NCBI RefSeq assembly: GCF_022458985.1
Contig: NC_061790.1
Coordinates: forward strand, 2,839,001-2,903,000
DNA from: Mugil cephalus
Lineage: Eukaryota > Chordata > Actinopteri > Mugiliformes > Mugilidae
Reading direction: 5' to 3'
Length of the DNA stretch: 64,000 nucleotides
How positions within the stretch are numbered: the stretch's first letter is position 1; each line of letters starts with the position of its first letter. The position numbers were made by a program, and so were the translations under genes. The notes beneath the pieces were generated by a model, which did not search any database, had not been told where the DNA came from, and worked only from the letters and a program-made list of their open reading frames with translations. Positions 33,309 through 45,900 of this stretch are shown here, piece after piece.

Positions 33309-34042
33309 CTTTCAGACATGGAGATGAAGTCTCGTGAAAATCTGATCAATGGTTTTACTAGTATCGCAGCAGAAGATCTGGTTAAACTTGGGCACAATGT
33401 TCAAAACACTCTGGAAGTGTCGGTGAATAAACAAACTGTAAAACTTTCCAAGTCAGTAAAACTTAGAAATGAAATGTCTTAAAAATCAGCCTGAAGGGAA
33501 ACAAGTGGCGGCTCGTACATTTTCCACCTCGGCCTTCAGTGACCTCTGACCCTTATTCAAAACACCTCTTAGTGCGATCGCTATAGAAACCTCCACTATC
33601 ACACGGATACGCAGTAAAACAGGACAGTGACACTGAAAATACATAAAAACATCATCCGTATGAGACATGCTGTGCACATCTAGCGATATGTCCTAACGTT
33701 TCCTGTTTCCTGTGATGTTATTATTACCGAGCAGCTTCTTTGTGTTTGTTTTTGCTGTGTTGATCCTGAAGATGGTCTTTCATAGCTCTCTGTGACCAAA
33801 GAAGTGGTCACACTTAATTAATCAGTTTCAGAGTGTTTTTACTTGTATTTTGCAAATTTAGTGACGTGTTGAACAGCCTTTGTTTTGTGTACTGCGTCTC
33901 CATGGCTCCTCTCTGTTGTAATCTCGGCCTGTTGTGTCATTTCTGTGTTTCGTTGTTGTTTATTCCAGCACAGTGACCATGCACCGTGAAGACTCCCGGC
34001 TCTTCAGCTGACGTCGGCAACCTCTACGCTTCCATCAATTGA
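33309..34042 (+). pseudogene. Decayed receptor relic H (V-exon and last-exon remnants)
   Basis: Around 33311-33335 CAGACATGGAGATGAAG matches the start of the V exons of F and G. About 33375-33460 reads LVKLGHNVQNTLEVSVNKQTVKL, alignable to F's LFQLGHVQRNVDRLSVTANC but without the cysteine. The frame is broken several times. At 33969-34042 ACAGTGACC followed by SSADVGNLYASIN and a stop matches the F/G last exon (VTYSTL ... DVYATIN), with the first tyrosine lost and a frame change between the two parts. No membrane exon is visible between them. Confidence 0.55.
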
Positions 34043-34640
34043 CCAAACGCACAGTTAAATTTAGTAGTAACAGGTCTGTGGACATCGGTGGCTTGTTAGT
34101 CTTTAGTTAATCTTATGCACAGCTCCACCTGCACCCACTTCCTATTATCAAAACCTGTGCACTTTTTTTTTTTTAACTCAAGTTTCAGTAAATAATCTTT
34201 GCCCATAAAATATTTTGTCCAGAAGGGGGCGTCCTAAGTTAACGTAAAAGCTCTGCTGCAAAATAGTGGCCTCAGTGTCATGCTCAGTAGCTGAGTGCAA
34301 CACAAATAAGACATTATTTGCACAATACATTTGATGCATATTATTGCTTTATGATAAATATTCTATTATATTGTATAAATGCAGTACAGTAAGTGCAAGA
34401 AGTTATTTTATTTTACTTATTTCATGCATTTCTCAGCCTAAATGATTCAGTATTTAATTATTTTAACTATTTTTTGATTTAAACTCATATTTTATCTTTA
34501 GTCTATAAACTGTGTCGATATATTGTTTTGTTGTCCTTCATTTATTCATTTAATTCCGCATAATTTCTCTATTTGAGAGCAATTAAATTTGCCTTAAAAT
34601 GCGCTAAATCAACAGTTGTAATTAACGGGGAAAGAAAATC
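34043..34640. other. AT-rich interval between the receptor cluster and vash2
   Basis: No coding potential or recognisable repeat. It marks the boundary of the receptor cluster. Confidence 0.5.
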
Positions 34641-34689
34641 CTCCCCATTTGTTGCAGATGTATCACTTGTTGACCCCTTCGTCCATCAA

Positions 34690-35005
34690 AATGGACCAAT
34701 CAGAAAACACCGTCACTTCCAAATATGGTAATGCACACACTCGGGTCCGCCCCTCTTTGTCGGTTGGGCCAATGAGAAGCCGCCGAGCGTCGGGGGGGTA
34801 CGAGCTAACTAAGAAAGGGGCGGAGGGGGAGACAGAGATACGGGAGAACAGAAGGTAGACGCTGGCCTCTTCATCCCCAATGATTTAATCATGTGAGGGC
34901 GTAAAGAAGCGCCTTTTATCGCCATGAAGTCGGATTTTATGAAGAGGTAGCCGACACCGAGGCGCCGTGTGGGCTGCGGACGAGGGAAGAAATGCACAGA
35001 AGAGG
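34690..35005 (+). promoter_or_regulatory. vash2: vash2 promoter and probable non-coding first exon
   Basis: A locally GC/CpG-rich stretch with CCAAT boxes at 34696-34700 and 34769-34773 and a GGGGCGG box at 34817-34823, without a TATA box. A GAAGAG/GTAATT donor follows at 35004/35005. A matching acceptor (CCGGTACCAG) ends at 37175, so a 5' untranslated exon of about 34860-35004 would be spliced to the exon carrying the start codon. This is inferred from motifs; no transcript evidence is available. Confidence 0.5.
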
Positions 35006-35387
35006 TAATTTCTCCCCCCGGATTGAGGTGATGGGAGGCAACGGCCCCCGCAGTGTTATTTAGCTAGCAACAGTACTAGAACGTCCGGTTGAGGCTTTCA
35101 AAATAAATAAAGAGCTCATCTGGGGATTAATTTGTAACGTTCATTTTTAAATCTTTACTGTTACTATTACGTCACGGTTCACTTTAAATCCTCGCACGCG
35201 AATAGATTGTACCTTTGCGAGTTTCGTTTAACGGTTGACGGCGCGTACTTTTTTTTAATAAACGTAACGTGCACAAAAAGGGGGGGTGCTTTTATTTTGA
35301 AGGCGGAACCAAGTGTAACATTTTAACCCCAACGGCTGTTAGCATTTGCTAGCTTGACACGCGGAAAAAAAAAGGGACGAAGTTACA

Positions 35388-36535
35388 AAGCCTCGGACCC
35401 AAAACAAGACTTCACAACGCCGCCTTGTTATGAATGGGACCCACCTCTTTTCACACGAGGTTATTCGACTCGAAGGCTCTTTTAGACGGGAAAGGCTGCG
35501 GAATATGTGGAATTGAAACCCCGGTGGAGATAATAACGGTTGGCTTAATAACGGTTGGAATATTTCAACGGATGCACCCAAAGGAAAATATCTCATAAAA
35601 TGTCTGTTTTCCGACTCGTTGGTGAGTTTTAAAGTCATCTTCAGGTTTGTAATATACATTTAATTAAGTGTTTTGTTAAAAGAAACTATCATGTAGTGTT
35701 ATTATTTAAAAAAATGTGTTTTTTGTGAGTTTAGACTCGTATTTTATGTCTATACATTGTTGTTTTTTGTGAACTTATTGTAGGATTTGTGTGACATAAT
35801 TTGGTGCTACATTGTTTTTTATTTTTAGTCAAGCTGTGAAGTCTTCATACTCAACTTGTAGCACTTTCGTTCCTCTTCCTAATTATAAAAGACACAGATC
35901 TTTGGTTGCACTAACTCAATGGGACGTACCTAGAAAAACTCATCTGTACCTGTTGTTATGAACGGGTCAACCTTTTCTCACACAGGGTTATTCCACTCAA
36001 ATGCCCCTTTAAACGGGAAAGTCTTGGGTTTGTGTGAAACTGAAACGCTGGTGGAGACGTTTGGCTTGGATTAATAATGGCTGGAATATTTCAACGGATA
36101 AACCCAAAGGAAAAAGAGCTCACATCCATATAAACTTGTCTGTTTCCCGACTCATGAGACATTGCAGCGTATATTTGATTTGGTATTTTGTTAAAATAAA
36201 CTAGCATATATTCATCTGTAGGTCTCAGTTTTGGTGTTATTATTTAAAAAAATGCATTTGTTTTACAGATGAACTACTGTGCTGCTTTTAGTATGTTTAA
36301 AATGTGTTTTCTTGTTAGTTTACACTAGTATTTCTTGTCCATACATAGTTTTCTTTTAGAGTAATTCAAAGGGGGTCAAGTGGTGCTACATGGGAGAGGA
36401 TTGTGTCTGGCTTTAGGGTTTTTAGTTTTATATACTCAATTTGTTACACTTTCATTCCTCTAAATAGAACTAGAAAGGACACAGATCTTCTTTGGTTGCA
36501 CCGACTCAATTGGAAGTACCCTAGAAAAACGCAAG
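35388..36535 (+). repeat. Diverged tandem duplication in the vash2 5' region
   Basis: Copy 1 (about 35388-35945) and copy 2 (about 35954-36535) share, in order, TTATGAA(T/C)GGG, a GGTTATTC(G/C)ACTC block, TGGAATATTTCAACGGAT, TGTTATTATTTAAAAAAATG and GACACAGATCTT ... TAGAAAAAC. They are substantially diverged, so the duplication is old. Confidence 0.8.
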
Positions 36536-36929
36536 TGTATCTGGAGGTTGATTCCAATTCATTTCTTATTAAATGATCAGATCGAAGCCTGATCCTTTGT
36601 AGCTATTTATTTTAGATCTTCTTCCGTTTGAATGGCGGTTGCTTCAGAGCTGCAGAAAAGAAAGCCAAGAAGAAGACACTTTCTTCTTCTTCTCTTGTAG
36701 TGGTGATCGGCTAGCATCAAACCCAAAGAAGAATGTGAGTCAGGATGATTTGACTGCACATGTCTGCCGTGTAGAAGTATGTGGAGTTTTTAGTGAGGTG
36801 GTGATTGGAGGTCGTCATTCAGTGCCACCAGAATAAGTCCACTTGGGACACTGAATACTGCGTTCAGAAAAGGGTTGTGGCGTTGGAGGACCAGAACATT
36901 TCTGGAGTAGAGAACACAAGGTACGAGCT

Positions 36930-36992
36930 CCTCTCTCCACACTACATTAACTCTGACAGAAAGATTTACTGGAGTGAATCCAGGCGCACGGT
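36930..36992 (+). repeat. Dispersed repeat, copy 1 (pair with 43436-43496)
   Basis: The block CTCCACACTACATTAACT followed by ACAGAAAGATTTA and GAATCCAGGCG recurs at 43436-43496 in the same orientation. Short AAGAC-containing sequence after it also matches. Confidence 0.65.
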
Positions 36993-37195
36993 GCACACGT
37001 GATCTACAAGGAATCTCCGGGGGAAGACGTTGAATTTATTTAAACTTGAATTGGAGCTAGGATCGGTGGATACTGAGTAATAAAACCTGTTAATGTAGTT
37101 TTTGCTGTGCACTAGCTTTCAATGGTCTTTTAAGCCTATTTTATGATCCCTTTTGGCTTTGTCACCCGGTACCAGGTTAGCCGCTGACGATCAAG

Positions 37196-37237
37196 ATGTC
37201 CTGTCCAGCGCTGGATAAGAAGAAGCAGCTCTTCTAG
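37196..37237 (+). CDS. Upstream ORF of vash2 (13 codons)
   Basis: ATG at 37196 (context AAGATGT, a moderate Kozak match) opens 13 codons, MSCPALDKKKQLF, and ends in TAG at 37235-37237. That is 30 nt before the main start at 37268. It lies in the same exon as the main start if splicing uses the acceptor at 37175. It could lower initiation at the main ATG. Confidence 0.4.
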   Translation: MSCPALDKKKQLF

Positions 37238-37267
37238 CTGGAGGAGGATTTCCTGAGCCTGGGATCG

Positions 37268-40200
37268 ATGACCGGGCCGAACTCCCCGAGCCGGACCGGC
37301 ACGTCCCCGGCCAAGCTGAGCCGACACGGCCGGTCCAAGAGCAGCAGCTCGCACTGCCTCCTCCGCTGCAGCGCCCAGGACGAGCCGCCCGCCTCTCCGC
37401 CCAACAACAGCTCCCGGTCGCCGGGGGAGGAGGAGGAGAAGGACGGGGGGGTTCTCTTCTACGTGAACCGCGCAGGTTTCCCCATCGAGGGCGTCACCTG
37501 GGAGAGGATGTGGTCCCACGTGGCCGCCGTGCACCCCGAGGGCCAGGAGATGGTGGACAGGATACGAAACGCTGCGTATCTCCCCAAGGTAAGCCAGCGG
37601 AGACTGCTCCACCCTCCACCCTCCACCCTCCACCCTCCACCCCTCAGCTGGAGAAATACTTGCAGAAGTTTTGCCAGTATGACTCAATGTGGGGGAAGCT
37701 GAGAAATATAACCTTAAATATTAACTGCGTTCATGGGAGTAAATAGTAGAATGATTTTCCAGTGTTCAGACATGTACACTGAAGGAGACAGAGTCTGAAA
37801 ACCTATAAAATATCCTGGAAAGGAACTACAGAGCCAACAAAACACTGGACATCGAGACTCAGTGAGAAACGATTATTGTTCAGTTATTAAATTCCATTTC
37901 AGGAGTTTAGAAACACTGTGTTGATGTAAGAACATGAGAAAATAGTTGTATAGTTGTACGTGTGTGTTCTCATGACGGCACAACAGGTTTCCCTCTTCCT
38001 GCAACATTAATGAGGAACCCAAATGTCAAAGCTCTTTCAGGTAACTGCAGAGATGAAGATAAGACATGAACAAACTTGACTGTGTTTGAGATGTTTTATA
38101 GAACAGAAGTGTTTACAGACGCTTTGGTTCATTTAACACTGACAAGAAATCCACTTTTTAATTTCTGAGTAACTTATATCGAAGCAACTGCAACCAGCAC
38201 ATTTGTTTTCCTGCGTAAAAATGAATAAAATGATTAAACTCGTTGTTAAATGTAGTGATCGTTGCGGCTGTGTTCATCCGTGTGTTTCAGTCTCAGATCT
38301 GGAATATTTCCACCTCTCGTCTTTGTGATTTTCTGTGTGTAACGTGAGTGCAGGCATCAGATGATGTGTGTGCGTTCACAGTTACATGGCTTGGGTGTTG
38401 GTGTCAACCTGTTTTTTTACACTCTAGTTCTGTTAACACATGTACACACACGCACACGAGTGCATCACGTTGCCACGACACCGAGTGTTTTAGGTCCCTG
38501 TCCAGAGACGTTTATTCTGATGTTTTTAGGTTTTACCACAGCGTGTGTGACTCTGCGTCAGGCCTGACTCACGTGGCTCGGCTGCAGCGCAGAGATGTTG
38601 CATTTCTGCTTTTTAAGGCTCTTCCTTAACACGTTTAATGTCAAAAACTCAAATACAGTGTGAGCATTCTGCTGATCCTCGTCGCTGGCTAAAGTTTCAC
38701 TGCATCAGTGTTTCAGGAACTGCAGTTATCCGCTGTCTGTAATTAAAGGAAGACAAAAGCCCATGGACGTCCATGTTTTTTGGTTTTGAGTCGACATTTA
38801 GTGCCTGTGGCTGAGTTGGTCCCTCAGTGTTGGACTAGTTGGACTTTTGTCACCAGCTTCTCAGCAGGTTGGACATGTTGAATTATGTTGGTTCATCTGA
38901 ACATTCAAATCCTTTACCAACAACATGATCGTGTATTATAAATAAATAAATACATTAGACCGTGTGTAGCTTATACTGTTTCCTCCTTTGAATGACAAAT
39001 ATAGACTAGCGCCCCCTGCTGGCAGGACGAAGGTGCAGAACATATCTATCAGCTGACCGTTGGCTGTAGGCTTAACGGTGTGACACCGGTTTGGTGTGTT
39101 CATACTTTTATATAGGTTTTGTAGTTAACAAATTCACTGTGACATGCTTTTCATGCATGTTTTTAAAACAGTAGCAACAGTAGTAATAGTGGAGTAGAAA
39201 GTTGTACTGCTGGCTGGTACAAACAACCCGTGCTCGTAATTTTCATCTTTGTCCGTTGTTTGTGAGGCCCGTCAGAACTGATTCTCCTCATGGTTTCCCG
39301 TCAGCGCTCTGGATGAATGCCGGTTGTGTTTGAGGAGGAGGAGGAGGAGGAGGAGGAGGAGGAGGAGGAGGAGGAGGGAATCTGGTCGTGGTTTAGCTCG
39401 TCTAATTGGCCATGTGGTCATTAGTGACCTGGTTGGACGGCAGTGCCGAGCTCCCCCTGAACTCTGGTCTGGACAGAAGGATAGAACAGGTGGACCTGTG
39501 CACGCTTAACCAACGCACCAACGAAGAAGAAGCTGCACTCGTCTGTGTTCAACGCTTCAGATAATCAGCGCTTACTTATTACTGGAAAACCACAAAATAT
39601 AAAAAACATCAGAGCTGATTCAGACACTTGTCAACATTAGGACTCTTCTTCATGGTATCTAATAAATGAGTTCTGCTCAGGGTTCATGCAGAGGGGGACC
39701 CTGTAGACCACTTTGACCTGGGGACGTTTCCTTGATCTCGTCTCATTCTGCCTGAATGAAAACCACATGGATCAGGGGCGCAGTTTCAAATGTTATTTTC
39801 CAATTCATTCCCAGTTCAAGTTTGACCTCAATTCTGCTTTCACGGCATCATGTTGCTAAACGCTTGCACCTGAAGTGTCAGTCAGTTTACGCTGCAGCGT
39901 CGTTGATATGAAACCTGACTCTGCTGTTTGTGTGTGAAGTGTAAAGGCAGGTGGTTACCACAGAAACAGCTGCTGATACACTGACCCACATGGGTTAACT
40001 GTGCCTGTAGGCGGGGGGGAGGAGGAGGAGGGGGGAGGAGGAGGGGGGAGGAGAAGGGCTGTGGCATGGAAACTGAAGGAAAGTTAACTGTCATTTATCA
40101 GACTGTAGCAGGAAAGTACAGCAGCAGTGAGAGACATGGACGGACATGAGACACGTAGAAGAGGACTGTTAGTTGATGGTTGGTCCTGGGAGAGAAAACA

Positions 40201-42876
40201 AAGAGTAAACATGTTTCATTGTCAGAGTCCTTGTTGCCGTTCTCCGTGCCCTCATTAATAGAATAAAAGTCTTGGCAGCGCCAACAAATAATCCCTCTAA
40301 TACAATCTGGGTGCTGGATAATCTCTGGATGCCAACTGGACGACCTCAAGGGCTTCACATGGAAAACAAAACTGGCCAGGACTCTGCTGGGCAGCTGTAC
40401 CAGAAGCACATCTTTAACTCCACCAGCGGATTCAAGGCCTCTGAAATGTGTATGATTATAAGTTGAAAGGAGCTACAAACACAGGGCGGTGCGTTCATCA
40501 TTCAATGGAGATTTCAGTCTGTTAGTAATCGTTTCTGTTGCTCAGCTTTCTCCTGCCTGGATGATGTGATTTGTGTCCGTAGATCCACTGTAGGTGCACA
40601 CGTGGAGTTAAATGTGACGATGGCATTAACAGATTATATTCAAACCGGACGTATTCTCAGTGACATTTAGAAAAAAAAACTCAACAAGAGAACGACATTA
40701 AAATCCCACAGGTGACAGATGGCCCGGGATGATTTCATGTTCCTGCTGCAGATTAGTGCACTTCTTAGCTCGTATCCCACTGGCTGCTGGGTCATTTAAA
40801 TAGAAACGGCGTCTCTGCCGTGTCTTTTTTTTTTTTAGATACAAGCCGTGGTTAAGAACCTGTCTGGACTGAAGTAGTAGAAGTCTTCAGAAAGAGGCTG
40901 TCACCACTTTTCACTCAACTAATTAAAAAAGATGATTGAAAGAGAGAGGAAGTCTTGTCCTGAGATGAAATGACTGATTTCTCTGCAGGTTCTGTGCACA
41001 CGTTTTAAAACACACAGGCTTTCATTAGGATGTCCTGCTCCCTCCAAACAGATCCTCCGTGCTTCATTTTTAATGCACGCAGAAGCTGTAGGTTTGCACT
41101 TTCTTCTATTTATTATTGGAATTACTCTAATGTCAAAGCTGAGTAAGTGTGTATTTAAAAAGGTGACGCACAAAGTAAAATCCTGCTGTTAACTTTGATT
41201 ACAGCTGCTTCTGTCTGCGTTGCTACTTGGAGCGTACGTCCTTTAAATGCTCCTTTCTTATTACTGACACATCCTACATCCCCCACCTCCTCTAAACAAT
41301 ACACAAAGCAGGAAGAAGACGAGGGGTTGACAGGAAAGACAAAAACCAGGGAACTATGAAGAAGTGGAGAAGGAAGAAAGACGGGATTACAGAGTTTAGG
41401 AGGAGAACAGGAAGGAGAACATGAAGGAGAACAGGAAGGAGATGGTGGAGGTAACATCAGCTCCTCTGTAGCAGAGAGGAGAGGATGATGAAGGAGAGAT
41501 CACCACCATCTCACCCAGCAGAAAGCAGCTTTACAGCGTGTGTGTGTGTGTGTGTTTGTGTGTCAGCTGATGCAGTGTTGCGCTTTAGTGAGGATTTCAC
41601 TACATAACAGATTATGTGGCAGTTAAAACCTGCTATTTACTGGTCTCAGCCGGCTGGCAGACTGGTTCACGGGCGCTGGTGACTTTGGCTCGGCCTCATT
41701 AGTAGAGGCTGACGTCACTTCACCACAAAATATAATGGTCAAATGTGTCAGGAAATACAGTGAGAGCAGGGAAAATGTGGATCATCAGATCAAATTAAGG
41801 AGAATGGGACTCAACAATGATCCATATGAACTAGTAAATGACAAATGGTCCATGAACATTGACATGTGGCCAGAAATCAGTTCTTCTGATACTTATATGG
41901 ACCCGATATCAACACCAGGAAACAGCTTTACCCCTTTATTTGGAAAAGTAGATTAGCCTCAGTTTCAGTTAGTTTGACTTTTATTTATTTCCTTTCAAAT
42001 ATGATGAATGTAGCTAAATAAAAAGTGCTAATGCTAAGAGCTTTACTGAGAAGTAACAATATTCATTTCACAGATTAGACCCTATAAAAGTCTCTGATTC
42101 AGACTAATGCTGCTAATCTCCGTGATCATGCCCCTCACATACCCTCCTCTGGAGAGTGGCCAGTGGGCTGCTTGTGTTCTTGTTGTTTTTCCTCCTTACA
42201 CACCTGCTGCTCTGTAATTTAACCTGACAGAGAAAAGTACTCAGACAACTCACGTAGCACCAGAAGCTATTTGTTTAGTTCAGTAATAAAAAAGTACTTT
42301 ATAAGAGCAGCTGGTACAGTTAGATAGAAGTGAGGTTGTCACTATGGTTGTGTTTAACAGCACCAGTATCTGCATCACTAGTGTTGCACAACGACATTAA
42401 TCCACGTGTGAGAAACATCCAAAACACAACGGAAGCTACAGCTGCGAGAGCAGCAGCGGTTTGATACGTCGACCTCAGCGCCTCTGCCTGTTTACGTGTC
42501 AGCCAGTCAGTGTTTATCTGCCACTTTCACTTTTCTTTTGTGTTCACTTGTGTGTCGGTGGGTAGATAGAGACAGAGAAGCTGCAGCACTCAGGGCTCTG
42601 CCTCTGTGTCTTTGTCGTCCTCACGCCTCCTTCACGCTGTACATAAATAGTGAAACACAGGAAATGCCACAGGAAATGATAGGGCTGGTGCTACGGTTCA
42701 CCCTTCCTGCAGACACACACACACACACACACACACACAGGAAGTGTTGTTTGTGTTCCACTCTGAGTCACTCTCCTCTGGTGTGGTCGTGTGTGAATCC
42801 ACAGCTGTGACCGCTGTTTCCTCTTTCACACGAGTCTCGCTGAGGTGAAATTCTCATTTTCACGGTATGTCTCTTC

Positions 42877-42914
<38 letters not shown>

Positions 42915-45900
42915 GAGGTTGCGGTAAATCCCACTACAGAACCACACAAGCTCCACATTCTTGGTTAGAGGCTGCTCGTGTGTCGTGTTATCTCTGTGTC
43001 GTATCATTTCCTACGGCTCTGCGCTGTCAGCCATCACATCAGAGGACGCTGCTCTCTCTTCGCTCCTCACCACTAACAGCAGCAGCACAAAGCTGTTGTG
43101 TTACTGTTGTGTTAGTGGCCTGTCATGTGAATGTTTGCAGGTCTATAAAGTCTGTTATTATTTATTGGGCACAGATATTTAGTCTGGGAATTTCATTCTG
43201 CAGTGACTCCAGTAGGAACTCATTACTGAGTCCATTAGACAGAAGAGTAACAGTCACACATGTCACCTGAGCTTTAATTCACAACAAAACGTGTGCTATC
43301 AAATAAATTAGATGTTTACATTCTGCTACTTACGTCTGTTGCCAAAGATTTTTTCACTGTGGAACGTAAGAAAGATTTAACAGCAATCAGAGCCTCAGTC
43401 GAGAAGCGCTCGTCACATAATTCATTGCAGTGAATTATCTCTCCACACTACATTAACTTTAACAGAAAGATTTAATGGACTGAATCCAGGCGACTCTGGG
43501 AGAAGACAAGGAAGATAAGGAAAGACTTAAGGGATGTACAGAGCTTTAGAGCATTTAAACGCTCCTTATAAGAAAATCAGAAGGATTCTGATGAGAGTTG
43601 AATATGGCTCAGTTCTTCCAGGACTTCAACATCTCTCTCCTCTTCCACATGACCTTTGCTTGAATGGATTCTTTGCTAAACAGAGATGAGCTTCCAGCGA
43701 GGTTTAACAATAAGCCGCCATGTTTCCGTCTTTGTCTGTGTGGCTGTGGAGTCCTGGGAGCCAGATGCATTTATTCTCCGTGGTTTGGAAGCAGTGACCT
43801 ACTGACTCGTACCACGGCTGCTCTCGCTTACACGGTCCGAGCCCTCAGCTCTAAATGAACACTCTCTAATGTGAGGGAAGAGCAGCCAGGTTTTTTTTTT
43901 TTTTTTTTTTTTTTCCCAGCATGAGCTGTAATGAGTCACGGGAACTTGGGAATGCAGATTTTTTAGAGATACTGGAAGGTTAGTTTAGAGGCCTGAGTGT
44001 TACCACATGTTGATTTGCTGGAAAGTGCTCATTCTCTCCCCGTCTCTTCTCCTTCCAGCACTCCGTCCCCTCCATTCCCACCTTCAAACCGGCCATGTCG
44101 GTGCCCGACTGGCTGGTGGCCATCCAGAACTACATGAAGGCTCTGCAGTATCCTTTAACGCACACGTCTTACGGCAAAGGCTCCTCCTGTTTCACTGATT
44201 ATGATCATTCTCACGCCTGGAATGGTCATGATCAGTGGGGGCTGGTGGGTGGGCTAACAAATGCATGACACCATTTAAATAGTTAACACACGAGCAAAGG
44301 AACATCACCGACAGGATTTTTTGAACTTCTCACCTTTTACTGAATGAAAATATTTAGCAGTTTGAACCTGAGATAGTAGAATACTAGACAACTATTCCCC
44401 TTTACACCAAATTAGCTGCATGTTCACTTCAGTAGCTTCAGCCTTTTTAACACCTCAACAGAGGTTTCATGCACAAGCACCACGTAAAAAAGTCCAACAT
44501 GTATATGTAGCTTTAGCTTGGTTGTCCTGTGTGGTACCTGGTGTCAGTAACTGTGCTACCACTGATGCGCTGGGTCCATGTTTTCAGATTTTGTCCGATG
44601 AATGTTCCAAATTCCTAATTCCTTGTCGAGTCCATGCTGTAACTCCTCCAAACACAAAACAGAAAAGTGAATTCTTGGCTACGCTGGCCGTTAGCCGGTG
44701 ATTCCTTTCAAGCCAAGAAACACTAAATTTACGATTTTATAGTTTGTCATGTGAGTTATTATTATTCCAGTCTCTTAACTTCCAACTTTTCCTCCAAAGA
44801 CACTGAGGAAAATGGATTAGAAATGAAGTAATGCGCCTGGTTCATGCTAACGCTGCTACAGCCGAGCTTCTCCTTCCTCCTCCTGATGACCAGCGGCCTG
44901 AGGCCTGACTGGATTTAGGCCAAATGACCAGTGAATGACGGGGGCGTGGCATGACACCTGTCAATCACTGACATGAATAAAGAAAGAAAGAAGCAGAAAA
45001 GCGTTGCTCCTTGATGCACCTCTCAGATACAACCACACAGGAACCCAGTTCTTTGAAATCAAGAAGAGTCGTCCACTGTGTGGGTGAGTGAAACCACCTG
45101 ATCTGATAACACATGTTAACACCACGGTCCAGTGACCACGGTTTAAACGCTTCCGACTGATTATTTTAACTCCTTAATGTTTGTTTTTAATGTCCCCTTT
45201 TAGTTTTATGTTCATTTCATCTTATGACTTACATTACAAAACTATGTGCATTAATAAAACACGTCTGCTTCCAGACAACAACAACAGATCACGTAAAAGA
45301 GGCGAAGTTACCGAGGTCATGATCAGCATCAGGCTTCAGCCAAGTCTCATCATTTATAGCTAATTGTTTTAGTTCTGCCATAAAGTAAATCAGTTAAACT
45401 CAATCCTGTTTTACTAGCGTTTGGCTACCGTCCGCATCTACTAACTTTAATCTGGGAAATGAAGTTAGTCAGACAGAAAATTTTAAATTGTGCAGTGTGG
45501 ATGTTTGGAGAGGTGGTCAAAAAAAGATAAGAAAAGACATTAGGAAGCTACAGGGACCAACTTTAGGACGTTTGACATCAGATGGGACGATGCTGAATAT
45601 TTAAAGATCGATATCAGATCGAGGGGCATAAAAACTAGATGAGGACATGTGTGTCACAACCTGGTTATTCCCACTAATCAGATTAGTTTGTGAACGTTTC
45701 CTCATCAGTTCACAGAACAGATGAGATGGAATGAAAAAGAAAAAGGTCCTCAGGCTGTATTTGTTTTAGATGCACACAGTACTTCACCTGTAATTCAGTT
45801 AATCAAACCTCATAATAAAACACTGAAGCATTTCTGAGGTTTGCAGTGATGCTGTTTCTTCATGTCTGTATGAACTGAACAGTTATTTTTTAAGCTGAAG

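Larger units (their letters stand above)
37589..44058 (+). other. vash2: vash2 coding intron 1 (6.5 kb)
   Basis: Contains a CCTCCAC-type tandem tract right after the donor (about 37609-37642), GGA-rich tracts, CA/TG microsatellites, a T24 run and two dispersed repeats. Positions 40190-40470 look less repetitive than their surroundings and could hold a regulatory element; this is only an impression. Confidence 0.6.

Noticed and set aside
37136-37687. A 183-codon minus-strand ORF opposite vash2 exon 1
   Set aside because: It is an antisense shadow of a GC-rich coding exon; the plus strand has clear protein homology and splice sites.
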